Source of the DNA: Burkholderia sp. WP9
GTDB lineage: Bacteria > Pseudomonadota > Gammaproteobacteria > Burkholderiales > Burkholderiaceae
Reading direction: 5' to 3'
Length of the DNA stretch: 64,000 bases
Assembly (NCBI RefSeq): GCF_900104795.1
Contig: NZ_FNTG01000002.1
Coordinates: 186,001 to 250,000, forward strand
Shown: positions 25,303 through 32,972 of the stretch, one piece after another
Position numbering within the stretch: position 1 is the first letter of the stretch
Layout of the letters: each line of letters begins with the position of its first letter
The notes under the pieces: model-generated
Told to the model about the DNA's origin: nothing
The model's input: the letters and a program-made list of their open reading frames with translations, nothing else
The model's database searches: none
Translations under genes and position numbers: made by a program

Positions 25303-25995
25303 ATGGCCGATTTCCCTTTCGACGCCGTACTCTTCGACTGCGACGGCGTGCTCGTCGATTCCGAACCCATCACCAACCGTGTGCTCACCGAAATGCTCGG
25401 CGAGCTCGGCTGGCCATTGAGCGTCGAAGAGACGATGCGTATTTTCGTCGGCAAAGCCGTCAGGGACGAAGCCGCGCTGATCGAAGCGCGCACCGGCTTT
25501 GCGATCACGACTGACTGGCTCATGCAGTTTCGCGCGCGCCGCAATGCGGCGCTGGATCTCGAACTGAGCGCGATTTCCGGCGCGCCTCTGGCTGTGCGCG
25601 AGTTGCATGCGTCGCTCGATGGACGCATCGCGGTCGCATCCGGCGCGGACCGGATCAAGGTCGAACTGCAACTCGTGAAGGCCGGGATACTCGATTGCTT
25701 CGAAGGACGCATTTTCAGCGGCCACGAAATGCCCCGCAGCAAGCCCTATCCCGATGTGTACCTCGCCGCGGCTGCCGGTCTTGGCGTGGACCCGGCGCGC
25801 TGTGCCGTGGTCGAAGATACCGTGACGGGCGCGACGGCGGGGGTTGCAGCGGGCGCCACGGTGTTCGGCTATTGCCCGGTCGAACTCGGCCACAGCAGCG
25901 CGACCGCGTTGCACGGCGCCGGTGCCGTGCACGTGTTCAGGGACATGGCCGAGCTTCCCGCCTTGCTCGCGGGATGGCGCAGCGTCTCGCGCTGA
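25303..25995 (+). CDS. HAD-IA phosphatase (phosphoglycolate/beta-phosphoglucomutase-like)
   Basis: 230 residues from ATG at 25303; no clear ribosome-binding site. Motif I FDCDGVLVDSEP (nucleophile D12, acid D14), motif II Ser in VASGADR, Lys of motif III in RSKPYPDVY and motif IV VVEDTVTG. The cap domain between residues 20 and 85 is of the helical C1 type. It probably hydrolyses a small phosphate ester; the substrate is not predictable. Confidence 0.85.
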   Translation: MADFPFDAVLFDCDGVLVDSEPITNRVLTEMLGELGWPLSVEETMRIFVGKAVRDEAALIEARTGFAITTDWLMQFRARRNAALDLELSAISGAPLAVRELHASLDGRIAVASGADRIKVELQLVKAGILDCFEGRIFSGHEMPRSKPYPDVYLAAAAGLGVDPARCAVVEDTVTGATAGVAAGATVFGYCPVELGHSSATALHGAGAVHVFRDMAELPALLAGWRSVSR

Positions 25996-26004
25996 CTGCG
26001 GCCG

Positions 26005-26397
26005 CTACTCGAAAGCCGGATCGATCGGCACGCGGTAGCCCACCGCGAGCCGGTTTGTTTCGTTGGCCATGCCCACTACCGCGAGCAATTCGCCGAACAT
26101 CTCGTCGGTCATGCCGGCGCGGCGCGCGGCCGCCGTGTGGCTCGCCACGCAGTAGCCGCAGTTGTTCGTCACGCTCACCGCGACGTAGAGCAGTTCCTTG
26201 ATCAGCGGATCGAGTGCTCCGGGCGCCATCACATCCTTCAGACTGTCCCACGTGCGCGCGAGCGTAGGCGGATGTTGGGCGATGTACTTCCAGAAATTGT
26301 TGACGTCCTCGACCTGACGGGTCTGTTTGATATCGTCGTAGACTGCTTTGACTTCCGGCGACGCCGCGGAATACTCGACGGCTTTGAGCTGGCTCAT
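26005..26397 (-). CDS. AhpD/carboxymuconolactone decarboxylase-family protein
   Basis: 130 residues, single domain. The redox motif is NCGYCVASHTAAAR (Cys-x2-Cys-x3-His) with the preceding ELLYVAVSVT helix, as in AhpD-like peroxidase partners. The CxxC pair suggests thiol-dependent peroxide reduction rather than lactone chemistry. Convergent with the HAD gene, 9 nt apart. No obvious operon partner. Confidence 0.8.
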   Translation of the reverse strand: MSQLKAVEYSAASPEVKAVYDDIKQTRQVEDVNNFWKYIAQHPPTLARTWDSLKDVMAPGALDPLIKELLYVAVSVTNNCGYCVASHTAAARRAGMTDEMFGELLAVVGMANETNRLAVGYRVPIDPAFE

Positions 26398-26705
26398 GGG
26401 TTCTCCCTACCTTGCTGACGAGAATCGGTGAACTGCGCGCGCCATGCGCACGGTTCATGGTGGCGGTCTATTGTGCCGTGATTTTCCGCAGGCTTCACGC
26501 CTGTACGCCTCGCCAACAGAAGTCGGCGAACCGCCGACACCGGCCTGCAGCCAGTTGGCCGGCGTCCATCACACATGCATCGAAAGATCGCGCAGACGCA
26601 CGCGGCACGCCGCTTTGCCGCCGATGGCACGGTGTGTGCAATCGATCGGCTTGAGTGCGGCAATCACCGTTCTCTTCGATCCACTCACTCCGTTGGAGAT
26701 CCACC
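26398..26705. other. Intergenic region, no gene seen
   Basis: 308 nt between divergent genes. Moderately GC-rich; no hairpin terminators. Only the GGAG seven bases before the peptide gene start at 26706 is clear. Confidence 0.4.
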
Positions 26706-26954
26706 ATGAAAACGCTCGTCCTCAAAGACCTGGCCCGTACCGAAGACCTCGACCGTGCGGCGTCGCTATCCATTCGCGGCGGCATGGCTTGCCTGACTCG
26801 TGAAGCGCCGTCCGTGTGCCCCGGCGAATTGCAGCCGGTGTTCGTTCGACGCGGTTGGAATCCGTGTCCGCCGGTTCATCCCGGCTGCGGACCGGTCTAC
26901 TTCCCGTTTGGCAAGCTGCCGTCGCATTCGGAACCGACCATCGTGCCGCTGTAA
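26706..26954 (+). CDS. Small Cys/Pro-rich peptide with double-glycine-type leader
   Basis: 82 residues, ATG at 26706 with GGAG and good spacing. Residues 1-26 (MKTLVLKDLARTEDLD, then IRGG) look like a double-glycine leader: hydrophobic positions, an acidic ELD/DLD motif and a GG at 25-26, as used by peptidase-containing exporters. Residues 27-82 would be the core, with four Cys (29, 38, 54, 61), nine Pro and several aromatics. No exporter, maturase or immunity gene is adjacent. It may be a secreted peptide, a RiPP-like precursor or a Burkholderiales-specific small protein. Confidence 0.6.
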   Translation: MKTLVLKDLARTEDLDRAASLSIRGGMACLTREAPSVCPGELQPVFVRRGWNPCPPVHPGCGPVYFPFGKLPSHSEPTIVPL

Positions 26955-27050
26955 TGCGCCGGCACGGCCCGATGGAAGCGGCGTGGAAAGCCTGCGCCGT
27001 GGCGTGGCGAGTGCGCGAGTCTGAGCGCCTCCGTCACGCCGCCTGACGCG

Positions 27051-28439
27051 CTATCGGCTGCTGTCTCGCTGCCTCAGTGTCTGGCCGCTTGCACTGTCTT
27101 CGACCAGCCAGCCGCCGGCCATCAACACCTCACGCAAACGGTCTGCTTCGGCCCATTGCTTCGCCGCGCGTGCTTTTGCGCGTTCGTCCGCCAAGGCCGC
27201 CATATCCGCGGGAATCTCCAACGCATCATCGTCTCGCCAGTCGGCGAGACCCAGTCCGAGCACGGCATCGAAGCGGTCGACGGTCGCCCTTCGCGTCGCC
27301 GCCGGCAGATCGCTTCTGACCACATCCCATAACACCGCGAGCGCGCGCGGCAGGTTCAGGTCGCAATCGACCTCGGCCTTGAAGCGCGCGACGCTTTGGG
27401 CGTCCGGTGTGCCGCCTTGCGGCCATTTCACATAGGTTCTGCGCAAACGGTCCAACGCGGCTTGTGCGGCGTCCAGCGCGGCTTCGTTGAAACGCAGGCT
27501 GCTTCGGTAGTGCGCCCCAAGACATAGATAGCGGTATGCGAGCGGATCGTTGCCGCGTTCGATCAACGTCTGCAAGCGCACGAAATCGCCGCTCGACTTC
27601 GACATCCTGCCCGCGTCCAGCAAAAGGAAATGGCCGTGCATCCAGAAGTTGGCAAGGCGCGTGCCGTGGCGTGCCTGGGTCTGCGCGATCTCGTTGCTGT
27701 GATGCACGGGAATGTGATCTTCGCCGCCGCAATGAATGTCGAACCACGGCCCCAGATATTTCGCGGACATCGCCGAGCACTCGATATGCCAGCCGGGAAA
27801 ACCGCGCCCCCACGGGCTTTCCCACTCCATTTGCCGGGCGGCGCCGGGCGGGCTGAACTTCCATAGCGCGAAGTCGGTCGCGTGCCGTTTTTCGCCAGAA
27901 GCAACACGTTTTCCCGCCTGCAAGCCCGCCACGTTCAGACGCGCCAGATAGCCGTAATCATCCTGCCGGCTCGTGTCGAAATAGATGCCGTCGACAGTGC
28001 GATACGTGTACCCGTTGCGTTCGAGATCCGCGATAAAGTCGATCTGTTCGGCGATGTGATCGGTCGCGCGGCACCAGACGGCAGGCTCCAGCAGGTTGAG
28101 CGCGCGCCAGTCGTTCATGAACGCCGCCGTATACCGCGCGGCGATCGCCCAGGCCGACTCGCCGGTGCGGCGGCTGCCCTTCTCCATCTTGTCTTCGCCT
28201 TCATCCGCATCGGAAACCAGATGGCCGACGTCGGTGATGTTGACCACATGTCTCACGGTATAGCCGTCGAGCATCAACGCGCGCCGTAGCACGTCTTCGA
28301 ACACGTAGGTCCGGAGATTGCCGATATGCGCGTGGTCGTACACGGTCGGCCCGCAACCATACAAGCCGACATGATCCGGATGAATCGGCGTGAATTCGCG
28401 CACGGCGCGCGACCAGGTGTCGTACAGACGAAGCGGCAT
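27051..28439 (-). CDS. cysS: Cysteinyl-tRNA synthetase
   Basis: 462 residues, ATG at 28439 with GGAGG six bases upstream. The class I signature reads HIGN rather than HIGH (YGCGPTVYDHAHIGNLRTY), and the KMSKS loop is RMSKSSG. Zinc ligands are apparent in YGCGP, HIECSAMS and HHSNEIAQ, and FPGWHIECSAMS is the cysteine-binding region. The insert DVGHLVSDADEGEDKMEKG marks a branch different from the E. coli enzyme, so a paralogue elsewhere in the genome is possible. It charges tRNA-Cys in the cytosol. A 5' leader with a Cys-codon ORF and terminator precedes it. Confidence 0.9.
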   Translation of the reverse strand: MPLRLYDTWSRAVREFTPIHPDHVGLYGCGPTVYDHAHIGNLRTYVFEDVLRRALMLDGYTVRHVVNITDVGHLVSDADEGEDKMEKGSRRTGESAWAIAARYTAAFMNDWRALNLLEPAVWCRATDHIAEQIDFIADLERNGYTYRTVDGIYFDTSRQDDYGYLARLNVAGLQAGKRVASGEKRHATDFALWKFSPPGAARQMEWESPWGRGFPGWHIECSAMSAKYLGPWFDIHCGGEDHIPVHHSNEIAQTQARHGTRLANFWMHGHFLLLDAGRMSKSSGDFVRLQTLIERGNDPLAYRYLCLGAHYRSSLRFNEAALDAAQAALDRLRRTYVKWPQGGTPDAQSVARFKAEVDCDLNLPRALAVLWDVVRSDLPAATRRATVDRFDAVLGLGLADWRDDDALEIPADMAALADERAKARAAKQWAEADRLREVLMAGGWLVEDSASGQTLRQRDSSR

Positions 28440-28481
28440 GAGATTCCTCCCGGTACTGGGTGGTCAAGCGTGTTCAAAAGC

Positions 28482-28512
28482 AAAAAGGCCACCGGTCGTG
28501 TGACGGGTGGCC
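28482..28512 (-). terminator. Intrinsic terminator/attenuator in the cysS leader
   Basis: On the minus strand GGCCACC (28512-28506) pairs with GGTGGCC (28493-28487) and is followed by five T (28486-28482). The hairpin lies 43 nt before the cysS start codon and downstream of the cysS promoter and the leader ORF, which is the position of a transcription attenuator. Its 5' arm can also pair with 28566-28570, giving an alternative fold. Confidence 0.75.
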
Positions 28513-28543
28513 TCAGGGATACGGACGTGTGCAGATCGACTCG

Positions 28544-28621
28544 CTAGGCGCAAGCTCCCCTCGGCAGGCCGTAACAGCATGCGCGCAAAGAATGCGGACG
28601 GGAAAGGAGAGTAGCGTTCAT
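28544..28621 (-). CDS. Cysteine-codon leader peptide of cysS
   Basis: 25 codons, ATG at 28621 to TAG at 28544-28546. Cys occurs at residues 15, 16 and 24 (tail RACCYGLPRGACA): three of 25, against about one per cent in typical proteins. It lies wholly between the predicted promoter and the terminator before cysS. No ribosome-binding site is visible, and the predicted transcription start falls close to the A of the ATG, so it may be leaderless. Ribosome stalling at the Cys codons when charged tRNA-Cys is scarce is the proposed function. Confidence 0.65.
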   Translation of the reverse strand: MNATLLSRPHSLRACCYGLPRGACA

Positions 28622-28628
28622 GGAAACG

Positions 28629-28658
28629 ATGCTAACGCGGGTTGACGGGTCCGGTCAA
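28629..28658 (-). promoter_or_regulatory. Predicted cysS promoter
   Basis: -35 TTGACC at 28658-28653 and -10 TTAGCA/TAGCAT at 28635-28629, spacing 17-18 nt. The start point would be about 28621-28623. The -35 lies inside a small inverted repeat (TTGAC, 7 nt, GTCAA), possibly an operator. Confidence 0.5.
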
Positions 28659-28710
28659 TCGTCCGGGCCGCCCGAACGGATACCGCGCTTGCGCCCGCCA
28701 CGACAAAAAA

Positions 28711-28736
28711 CCCCGCAAGACTTTCGCCTTGCGGGG
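28711..28736 (-). terminator. Terminator of the cyo operon
   Basis: 9-bp perfect stem CCCCGCAAG/CTTGCGGGG with an 8-nt loop. Read on the minus strand it is followed by TTTTTT, 29 nt after the cyoD stop codon. The plus strand has a shorter T-run, so it may act in both directions. Confidence 0.85.
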
Positions 28737-28764
28737 TTTCTTTCCGATCGATCCAACTATCGGT

Positions 28765-29097
28765 CTAGCGGGACATCATGTGCATGCTGACGTTGTGCAT
28801 GACCCACAACGTGCCGCCGATCACGATGATCGCGGTGAGCACCGTGAACGCAAACGCCATCACATTCCAGCGCTGCTCGGACGACGTATTCATGTGCAGG
28901 AAGAAGATCAGGTGCACGACGATCTGCACGACCGCGAGGCCAGCAATCGCGAGCAATGCGTGCTCGCCCGTCAACGTCCCCGTCATGACGAGGCCGAAAG
29001 CCGCGACCGTCAGAATGACGGAGAGAATGAAACCCGTCGTATAGCTGCCGATGCTGCCGTGACTTTCGCCTGCGTGTGCGTTATGGCTATGGTCCAT
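28765..29097 (-). CDS. cyoD: Cytochrome o ubiquinol oxidase subunit IV
   Basis: 110 residues with three hydrophobic helices (TGFILSVILTVAAFGLVM, LAIAGLAVVQIVVHLIFF, VLTAIIVIGGTLWVMHNV) and an N-terminal His-rich cytosolic segment. Last gene of the run, starting directly after the cyoC stop, followed by a strong terminator. It helps assembly of the CuB site in the bo3 oxidase. No cyoE (haem O synthase) follows here. Confidence 0.9.
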   Translation of the reverse strand: MDHSHNAHAGESHGSIGSYTTGFILSVILTVAAFGLVMTGTLTGEHALLAIAGLAVVQIVVHLIFFLHMNTSSEQRWNVMAFAFTVLTAIIVIGGTLWVMHNVSMHMMSR

Positions 29098-29703
29098 TTA
29101 GATCACGCTCGCAAGATAGACAAAGGTGAAGACGCCGATCCACACGACGTCCAGAAAGTGCCAGAAAAGGCTCAGGCACGTCAGGCGAATCATGTCGCGT
29201 TCGGTCAGGTCGCGATGGCTGATCACCTGAATGGCGAGCACTACCATCCAGATCAGGCCGCACGTGACGTGCAAACCGTGCGTGCCGACCAGCGTGAAGA
29301 ACGACGACAGGAACGCGCTGCGGCTCGGGCCGGCACCTTCGGCGATCAGGTGCGAGAACTCGCGCAGTTCCAGTACGAGAAACGTGAGACCGAGCAGGAA
29401 GGTCACGGCGAGCCAGAACAGCAACACGCCCTTGCGCTTCTTGTGCGCGCCGAGCATCGCAAAGCCGTACGTAATGCTGCTCAGGAGCAGCATCGTCGTT
29501 TCGAGCGCGACGCCCGGAATCTCGAACAGATCCTTGCCGCTCGGGCCACCCGCGAACTGGTGGCTCATCACCGCGAACACGGCGAACAGCGCCGCGAAGA
29601 TGATGCAGTCGGTCATCAGGTACAGCCAGAAACCGAACACCGATTGCGATGGCACGTGGTCCGCGTCGTGATGCGAGCCGGCATCAATAGTCTTGGTTAA
29701 CAT
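29098..29703 (-). CDS. cyoC: Cytochrome o ubiquinol oxidase subunit III
   Basis: 201 residues from ATG at 29703, overlapping the cyoB stop by one base (TGATG). Five membrane helices of the haem-copper subunit III type, with FGFWLYLMTDCIIFAALFA at the start and GTHGLHVTCGLIWM in the middle. An inner-membrane subunit with no cofactor. Start fixed by the overlap and by alignment of the N-terminus to CyoC. Confidence 0.9.
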   Translation of the reverse strand: MLTKTIDAGSHHDADHVPSQSVFGFWLYLMTDCIIFAALFAVFAVMSHQFAGGPSGKDLFEIPGVALETTMLLLSSITYGFAMLGAHKKRKGVLLFWLAVTFLLGLTFLVLELREFSHLIAEGAGPSRSAFLSSFFTLVGTHGLHVTCGLIWMVVLAIQVISHRDLTERDMIRLTCLSLFWHFLDVVWIGVFTFVYLASVI

Positions 29704-31691
29704 CACTCCACCTCCAACGCGACCCGCGCACCAGCGCCAGAGCGTTTCTCTTCGATCTCCGCGACCGTAGCGGCCGGGATGTAATAGCCTTCGTTCTTCT
29801 GGAAGCTGTAGACGATCACGGTGCCGACCGCGCCGACCAGGCCGACGATCGCGAGCCACCAGATGTGCCAGACAGCGGCGAAACCGAGCACCAGCGAGAA
29901 CAGACCGGCAATCACACCCGCCGACGTATTCGACGGCATATGAATGTCGCGGTACACCGGCTTCGCTTCCTTACCCTTGCGCGACTTCATGTCGGTGAAC
30001 GCGTCGAGCTTGTGCACCGTCGGAATGATCGCGAAGTTATAGACCGGCGGCGGCGAGCTCATTGCCCATTCCAGCGTGTGGCCGTCCCACGGATCGCCCG
30101 TAACGTCGCGATTCTGCGGCAGATTGCGGTCGCGAATGCTGACGACGATCTGCAACACCTGCAACGCGATACCGATAGCGATCAGCGCCGCACCACCAGC
30201 GGCCAGAATCAGCCACGGGTGCCACAACGGGTTGTCATAGTGGTTGATACGGCGCGTCATGCCCATGAAGCCCAGCACGTACAGCGGCGTGAACGCCACC
30301 CAGAAGCCGATCTGCCAGAACCAGAACGATGCCTTGCCCAGCTTTTCGTTCAGCTTGAAACCAAACGCCTTCGGGAACCAGTAGTTGAAACCGGCCAGAT
30401 AACCGAACAGCACGCCACCAATGATCACGTTGTGGAAGTGAGCAATCAGGAACAGGCTGTTGTGCAGCACGAAGTCCGCGCCCGGGATTGCCATCATCAC
30501 GCCGGTCATACCGCCGATCGTGAAGGTAATCATGAAACCGATGGTCCACAGGATCGGCGGCGTAAATGTCAGACGGCCCTTGTAGATCGTAAACAGCCAG
30601 TTGAACACTTTCACGCCGGTCGGAATCGCAATCACCATGGTGGCGATACCGAAGAACGCGTTGACGTCCGCGCCCGAACCCATCGTGAAGAAGTGATGCA
30701 GCCACACGAGGAACGACAGCACCATGATCGCGCAAGTCGCCCACACCATCGTCTTGTAGCCGAACAGCGGCTTCTTCGCGAAGGTCGCCACGACTTCCGA
30801 GAAAATACCGAACGCCGGCAGGATCAGGATGTACACCTCGGGGTGACCCCATGCCCAGATCAGGTTCAGGTACATCATGGCGTTGCCGCCACCGTCGTTC
30901 GTGAAGAAGTGCATGCCGAGGTAGCGGTCCAGACCCAGCAACGCGAGCGTCACGGTCAGGATCGGGAACGACGCCATGATCAGTACGTTGGTGCAAAGCG
31001 CGGTCCACGTGAACACCGGCATCTTCATGAACGTCATGCCCGGTGCGCGCATCTTCACGATAGTCGCGAAGAAGTTCACGCCGGTCAGCAAGGTGCCGAT
31101 ACCGGAGAGCTGCAAGCTCCACAGGTAATAGTCGACCCCGACACCCGGACTGAACTGCAATTCGGAGAGCGGCGGATAAGCCAGCCAGCCGGTTTGCGCG
31201 AATTCACCGATCACGAGCGAGATGTTGATCAGGATCGCGCTGACCGCGGTCATCCAGAACGAGAGCGAGTTGATGAACGGGAACGCGACGTCGCGTGCGC
31301 CGATCTGCAGCGGCACGATGATGTTCATCAGGCCGATCATGAAGGCCATCGCCATGAAGAAAATCATGATGACGCCGTGCGCCGTGAACACCTGGTCGTA
31401 GTGATGCGGCGGCAGGTAGCCCGGGTTCGCATAAGCGAGCGCCTGTTGCAGACGCATCATGATCGCGTCAGCAAAGCCGCGGAACAGCATGATCAGCGCG
31501 ACCACGATGTACATCACGCCAAGCTTCTTGTGGTCCACCGACGTGAGCCACTCGGTCCACAGATAGCGCCACTTGCCGAAATAGGTGATCAGACCCAGGA
31601 CCGTCGCACCGCCGAGGGCGATCATCACGGCCGTTACCATGATGATCGGCTCGTGATACGGAATCGAGTCTAGTGAGAGTTTGCCGAACAT
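29703..31691 (-). CDS. cyoB: Cytochrome o ubiquinol oxidase subunit I
   Basis: 662 residues, about 15 membrane helices. Haem b ligand region [16 protein letters not shown]; the CuB/cross-linked His-Tyr segment [17 protein letters not shown]; further CuB histidines in WLHHFFTMG; and the haem pair in [13 protein letters not shown]. This is the catalytic, proton-pumping subunit that reduces O2 to water with electrons from ubiquinol. It starts 3 nt after cyoA ends. Confidence 0.95.
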   Translation of the reverse strand: MFGKLSLDSIPYHEPIIMVTAVMIALGGATVLGLITYFGKWRYLWTEWLTSVDHKKLGVMYIVVALIMLFRGFADAIMMRLQQALAYANPGYLPPHHYDQVFTAHGVIMIFFMAMAFMIGLMNIIVPLQIGARDVAFPFINSLSFWMTAVSAILINISLVIGEFAQTGWLAYPPLSELQFSPGVGVDYYLWSLQLSGIGTLLTGVNFFATIVKMRAPGMTFMKMPVFTWTALCTNVLIMASFPILTVTLALLGLDRYLGMHFFTNDGGGNAMMYLNLIWAWGHPEVYILILPAFGIFSEVVATFAKKPLFGYKTMVWATCAIMVLSFLVWLHHFFTMGSGADVNAFFGIATMVIAIPTGVKVFNWLFTIYKGRLTFTPPILWTIGFMITFTIGGMTGVMMAIPGADFVLHNSLFLIAHFHNVIIGGVLFGYLAGFNYWFPKAFGFKLNEKLGKASFWFWQIGFWVAFTPLYVLGFMGMTRRINHYDNPLWHPWLILAAGGAALIAIGIALQVLQIVVSIRDRNLPQNRDVTGDPWDGHTLEWAMSSPPPVYNFAIIPTVHKLDAFTDMKSRKGKEAKPVYRDIHMPSNTSAGVIAGLFSLVLGFAAVWHIWWLAIVGLVGAVGTVIVYSFQKNEGYYIPAATVAEIEEKRSGAGARVALEVE

Positions 31692-31694
31692 GCG

Positions 31695-32594
31695 TTACCC
31701 CTTACCCTTTGGCGCACAGTTGGCGTCCTTCATGTTGTCGAGGACGTTACCGTTGTTGTATCGGGCAATGATGTTGTGAAAGAGCTTCGGATCGACCGTG
31801 GAGAAATAGCGCACAGGCTCCTTCTCGGTCGGCGCGGATACCGTCTGGTAACGGTCCATGCTGAGGTTGTCCGACGAAGCGCGCACTTTCGCAACCCACG
31901 CGTTGAATCCTTCAGGCGTCGTGGCGAGCGCACGGAATTTCATGTCCGAGAAGCCCTTGCCGCTGAAGTTCGCCGCGGTGCCCGCGTAGTCGCCGGCTTC
32001 GTCCGCGATCAGATGCAGACGCGTTTGCATACCCGCCATTGCGTAGATCTGGCCGCCGAGTTGCGGAATGAAGAACGAGTTCATTACCGTGTCCGACGTG
32101 ATCACGAAGTTCACCGGCGTGCCGACCGGGAACGCCAGCTGGTTCACCGACGCGATACCGAGGTCCGGATAGATGAACAGCCACTTCCAGTCGAGCGCGA
32201 CGACTTCGACGTTGATCGGCTTCACGTTCGACTCGAGCGGCTTATACGGATCGAGTTCGTGCGTGGTTTTCCACGTCAACACGGCGAGGAACAGAATGAT
32301 CAGCGTCGGAATCGTCCAGATGGCGATTTCGATACCCGTGGAATGCACCCAACCCGGACGGTATTCCGCGTTCTTGTTCGACGCGCGGTAACGCCACGCG
32401 AACAGCAGCGTCAGCGCAATCACTGGAACGACCACGATCAGCATGGCCCAGGTAGACGTGGCAATCAGCTCACGTTCCGCCAGACCCACACTCCCCTTCG
32501 GATTCAGAATATCGAGGTTGCTGCAACCCGAGAGCAACAACACGAGGCCGGCGGAAAGGAAACTTAACGACCCTCGCAGAGTCTTTCCTTTCAT
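31695..32594 (-). CDS. cyoA: Cytochrome o ubiquinol oxidase subunit II
   Basis: 299 residues using the second ATG (32594), which has AGAGG eight bases upstream; an ATG two codons earlier is too close to it. A lipoprotein signal with LLLSGC lipobox, two membrane helices (residues about 45-70 and 90-110), then a periplasmic cupredoxin domain. CuA ligands are absent, as expected for a quinol oxidase. First gene of the operon. Confidence 0.9.
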   Translation of the reverse strand: MKGKTLRGSLSFLSAGLVLLLSGCSNLDILNPKGSVGLAERELIATSTWAMLIVVVPVIALTLLFAWRYRASNKNAEYRPGWVHSTGIEIAIWTIPTLIILFLAVLTWKTTHELDPYKPLESNVKPINVEVVALDWKWLFIYPDLGIASVNQLAFPVGTPVNFVITSDTVMNSFFIPQLGGQIYAMAGMQTRLHLIADEAGDYAGTAANFSGKGFSDMKFRALATTPEGFNAWVAKVRASSDNLSMDRYQTVSAPTEKEPVRYFSTVDPKLFHNIIARYNNGNVLDNMKDANCAPKGKG

Positions 32595-32841
32595 AAGCAT
32601 GGCCTCTTCTTTACGGCATCAACGAACGTCATTCGACCGCTCTCCCAATAGTAAGCGCTCGCATAATAGAGTGACGATTTGCCGCGATAAACCCTCATTT
32701 TTGCAACGATCTATTGCGCCGCAATACCGTGCGACACGTTGCCGCACGCCGGTGCGCAGCTGAACGTTTGCGATGCTCCGTTGCAGAGCATCGGGAAATC
32801 CGCGAATCAAAACACCCCTTTAAACAAGCACTAAAACGAAC
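32595..32841. other. Upstream region of cyoA with possible promoter
   Basis: A minus-strand -10 TATTAT at 32668-32663 with a weak -35 TTTATC 17 nt upstream (32691-32686) lies about 70 nt before cyoA. The remainder to the nuoM-like terminator shows no gene. No FNR/ANR or Fur box was recognised by eye. Confidence 0.4.
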
Positions 32842-32869
32842 AAAAAGCGACGCGGCCTGAATGGCCGCG
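32842..32869 (-). terminator. Terminator of the nuoM-like gene
   Basis: Minus strand: CGCGGCC (32869-32863), loop ATTCA, GGCCGCG (32857-32851), then TCGC and five T. It lies 104 nt after the stop of the nuoM-like gene and separates it from cyoA. Confidence 0.7.
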
Positions 32870-32972
32870 CCGCGCATGATACACATAGAGACTTGATGCA
32901 GAAAGAACAAACACGCAACGGCCAAGCAAACATTCGCCCGGCGAATGCTGCAACTGCGAAGTCGCCCGTCAA

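Noticed and set aside
28544-28621. T-box riboswitch as explanation for the cysS leader
   Set aside because: No T-box sequence or specifier loop was seen; the Cys-rich ORF is the better explanation.
29865-31673. 602-codon plus-strand frame opposite cyoB
   Set aside because: Mirror frame of a high-GC gene; composition is His/Arg/Asp-rich with no domain pattern, while cyoB on the other strand is unambiguous.
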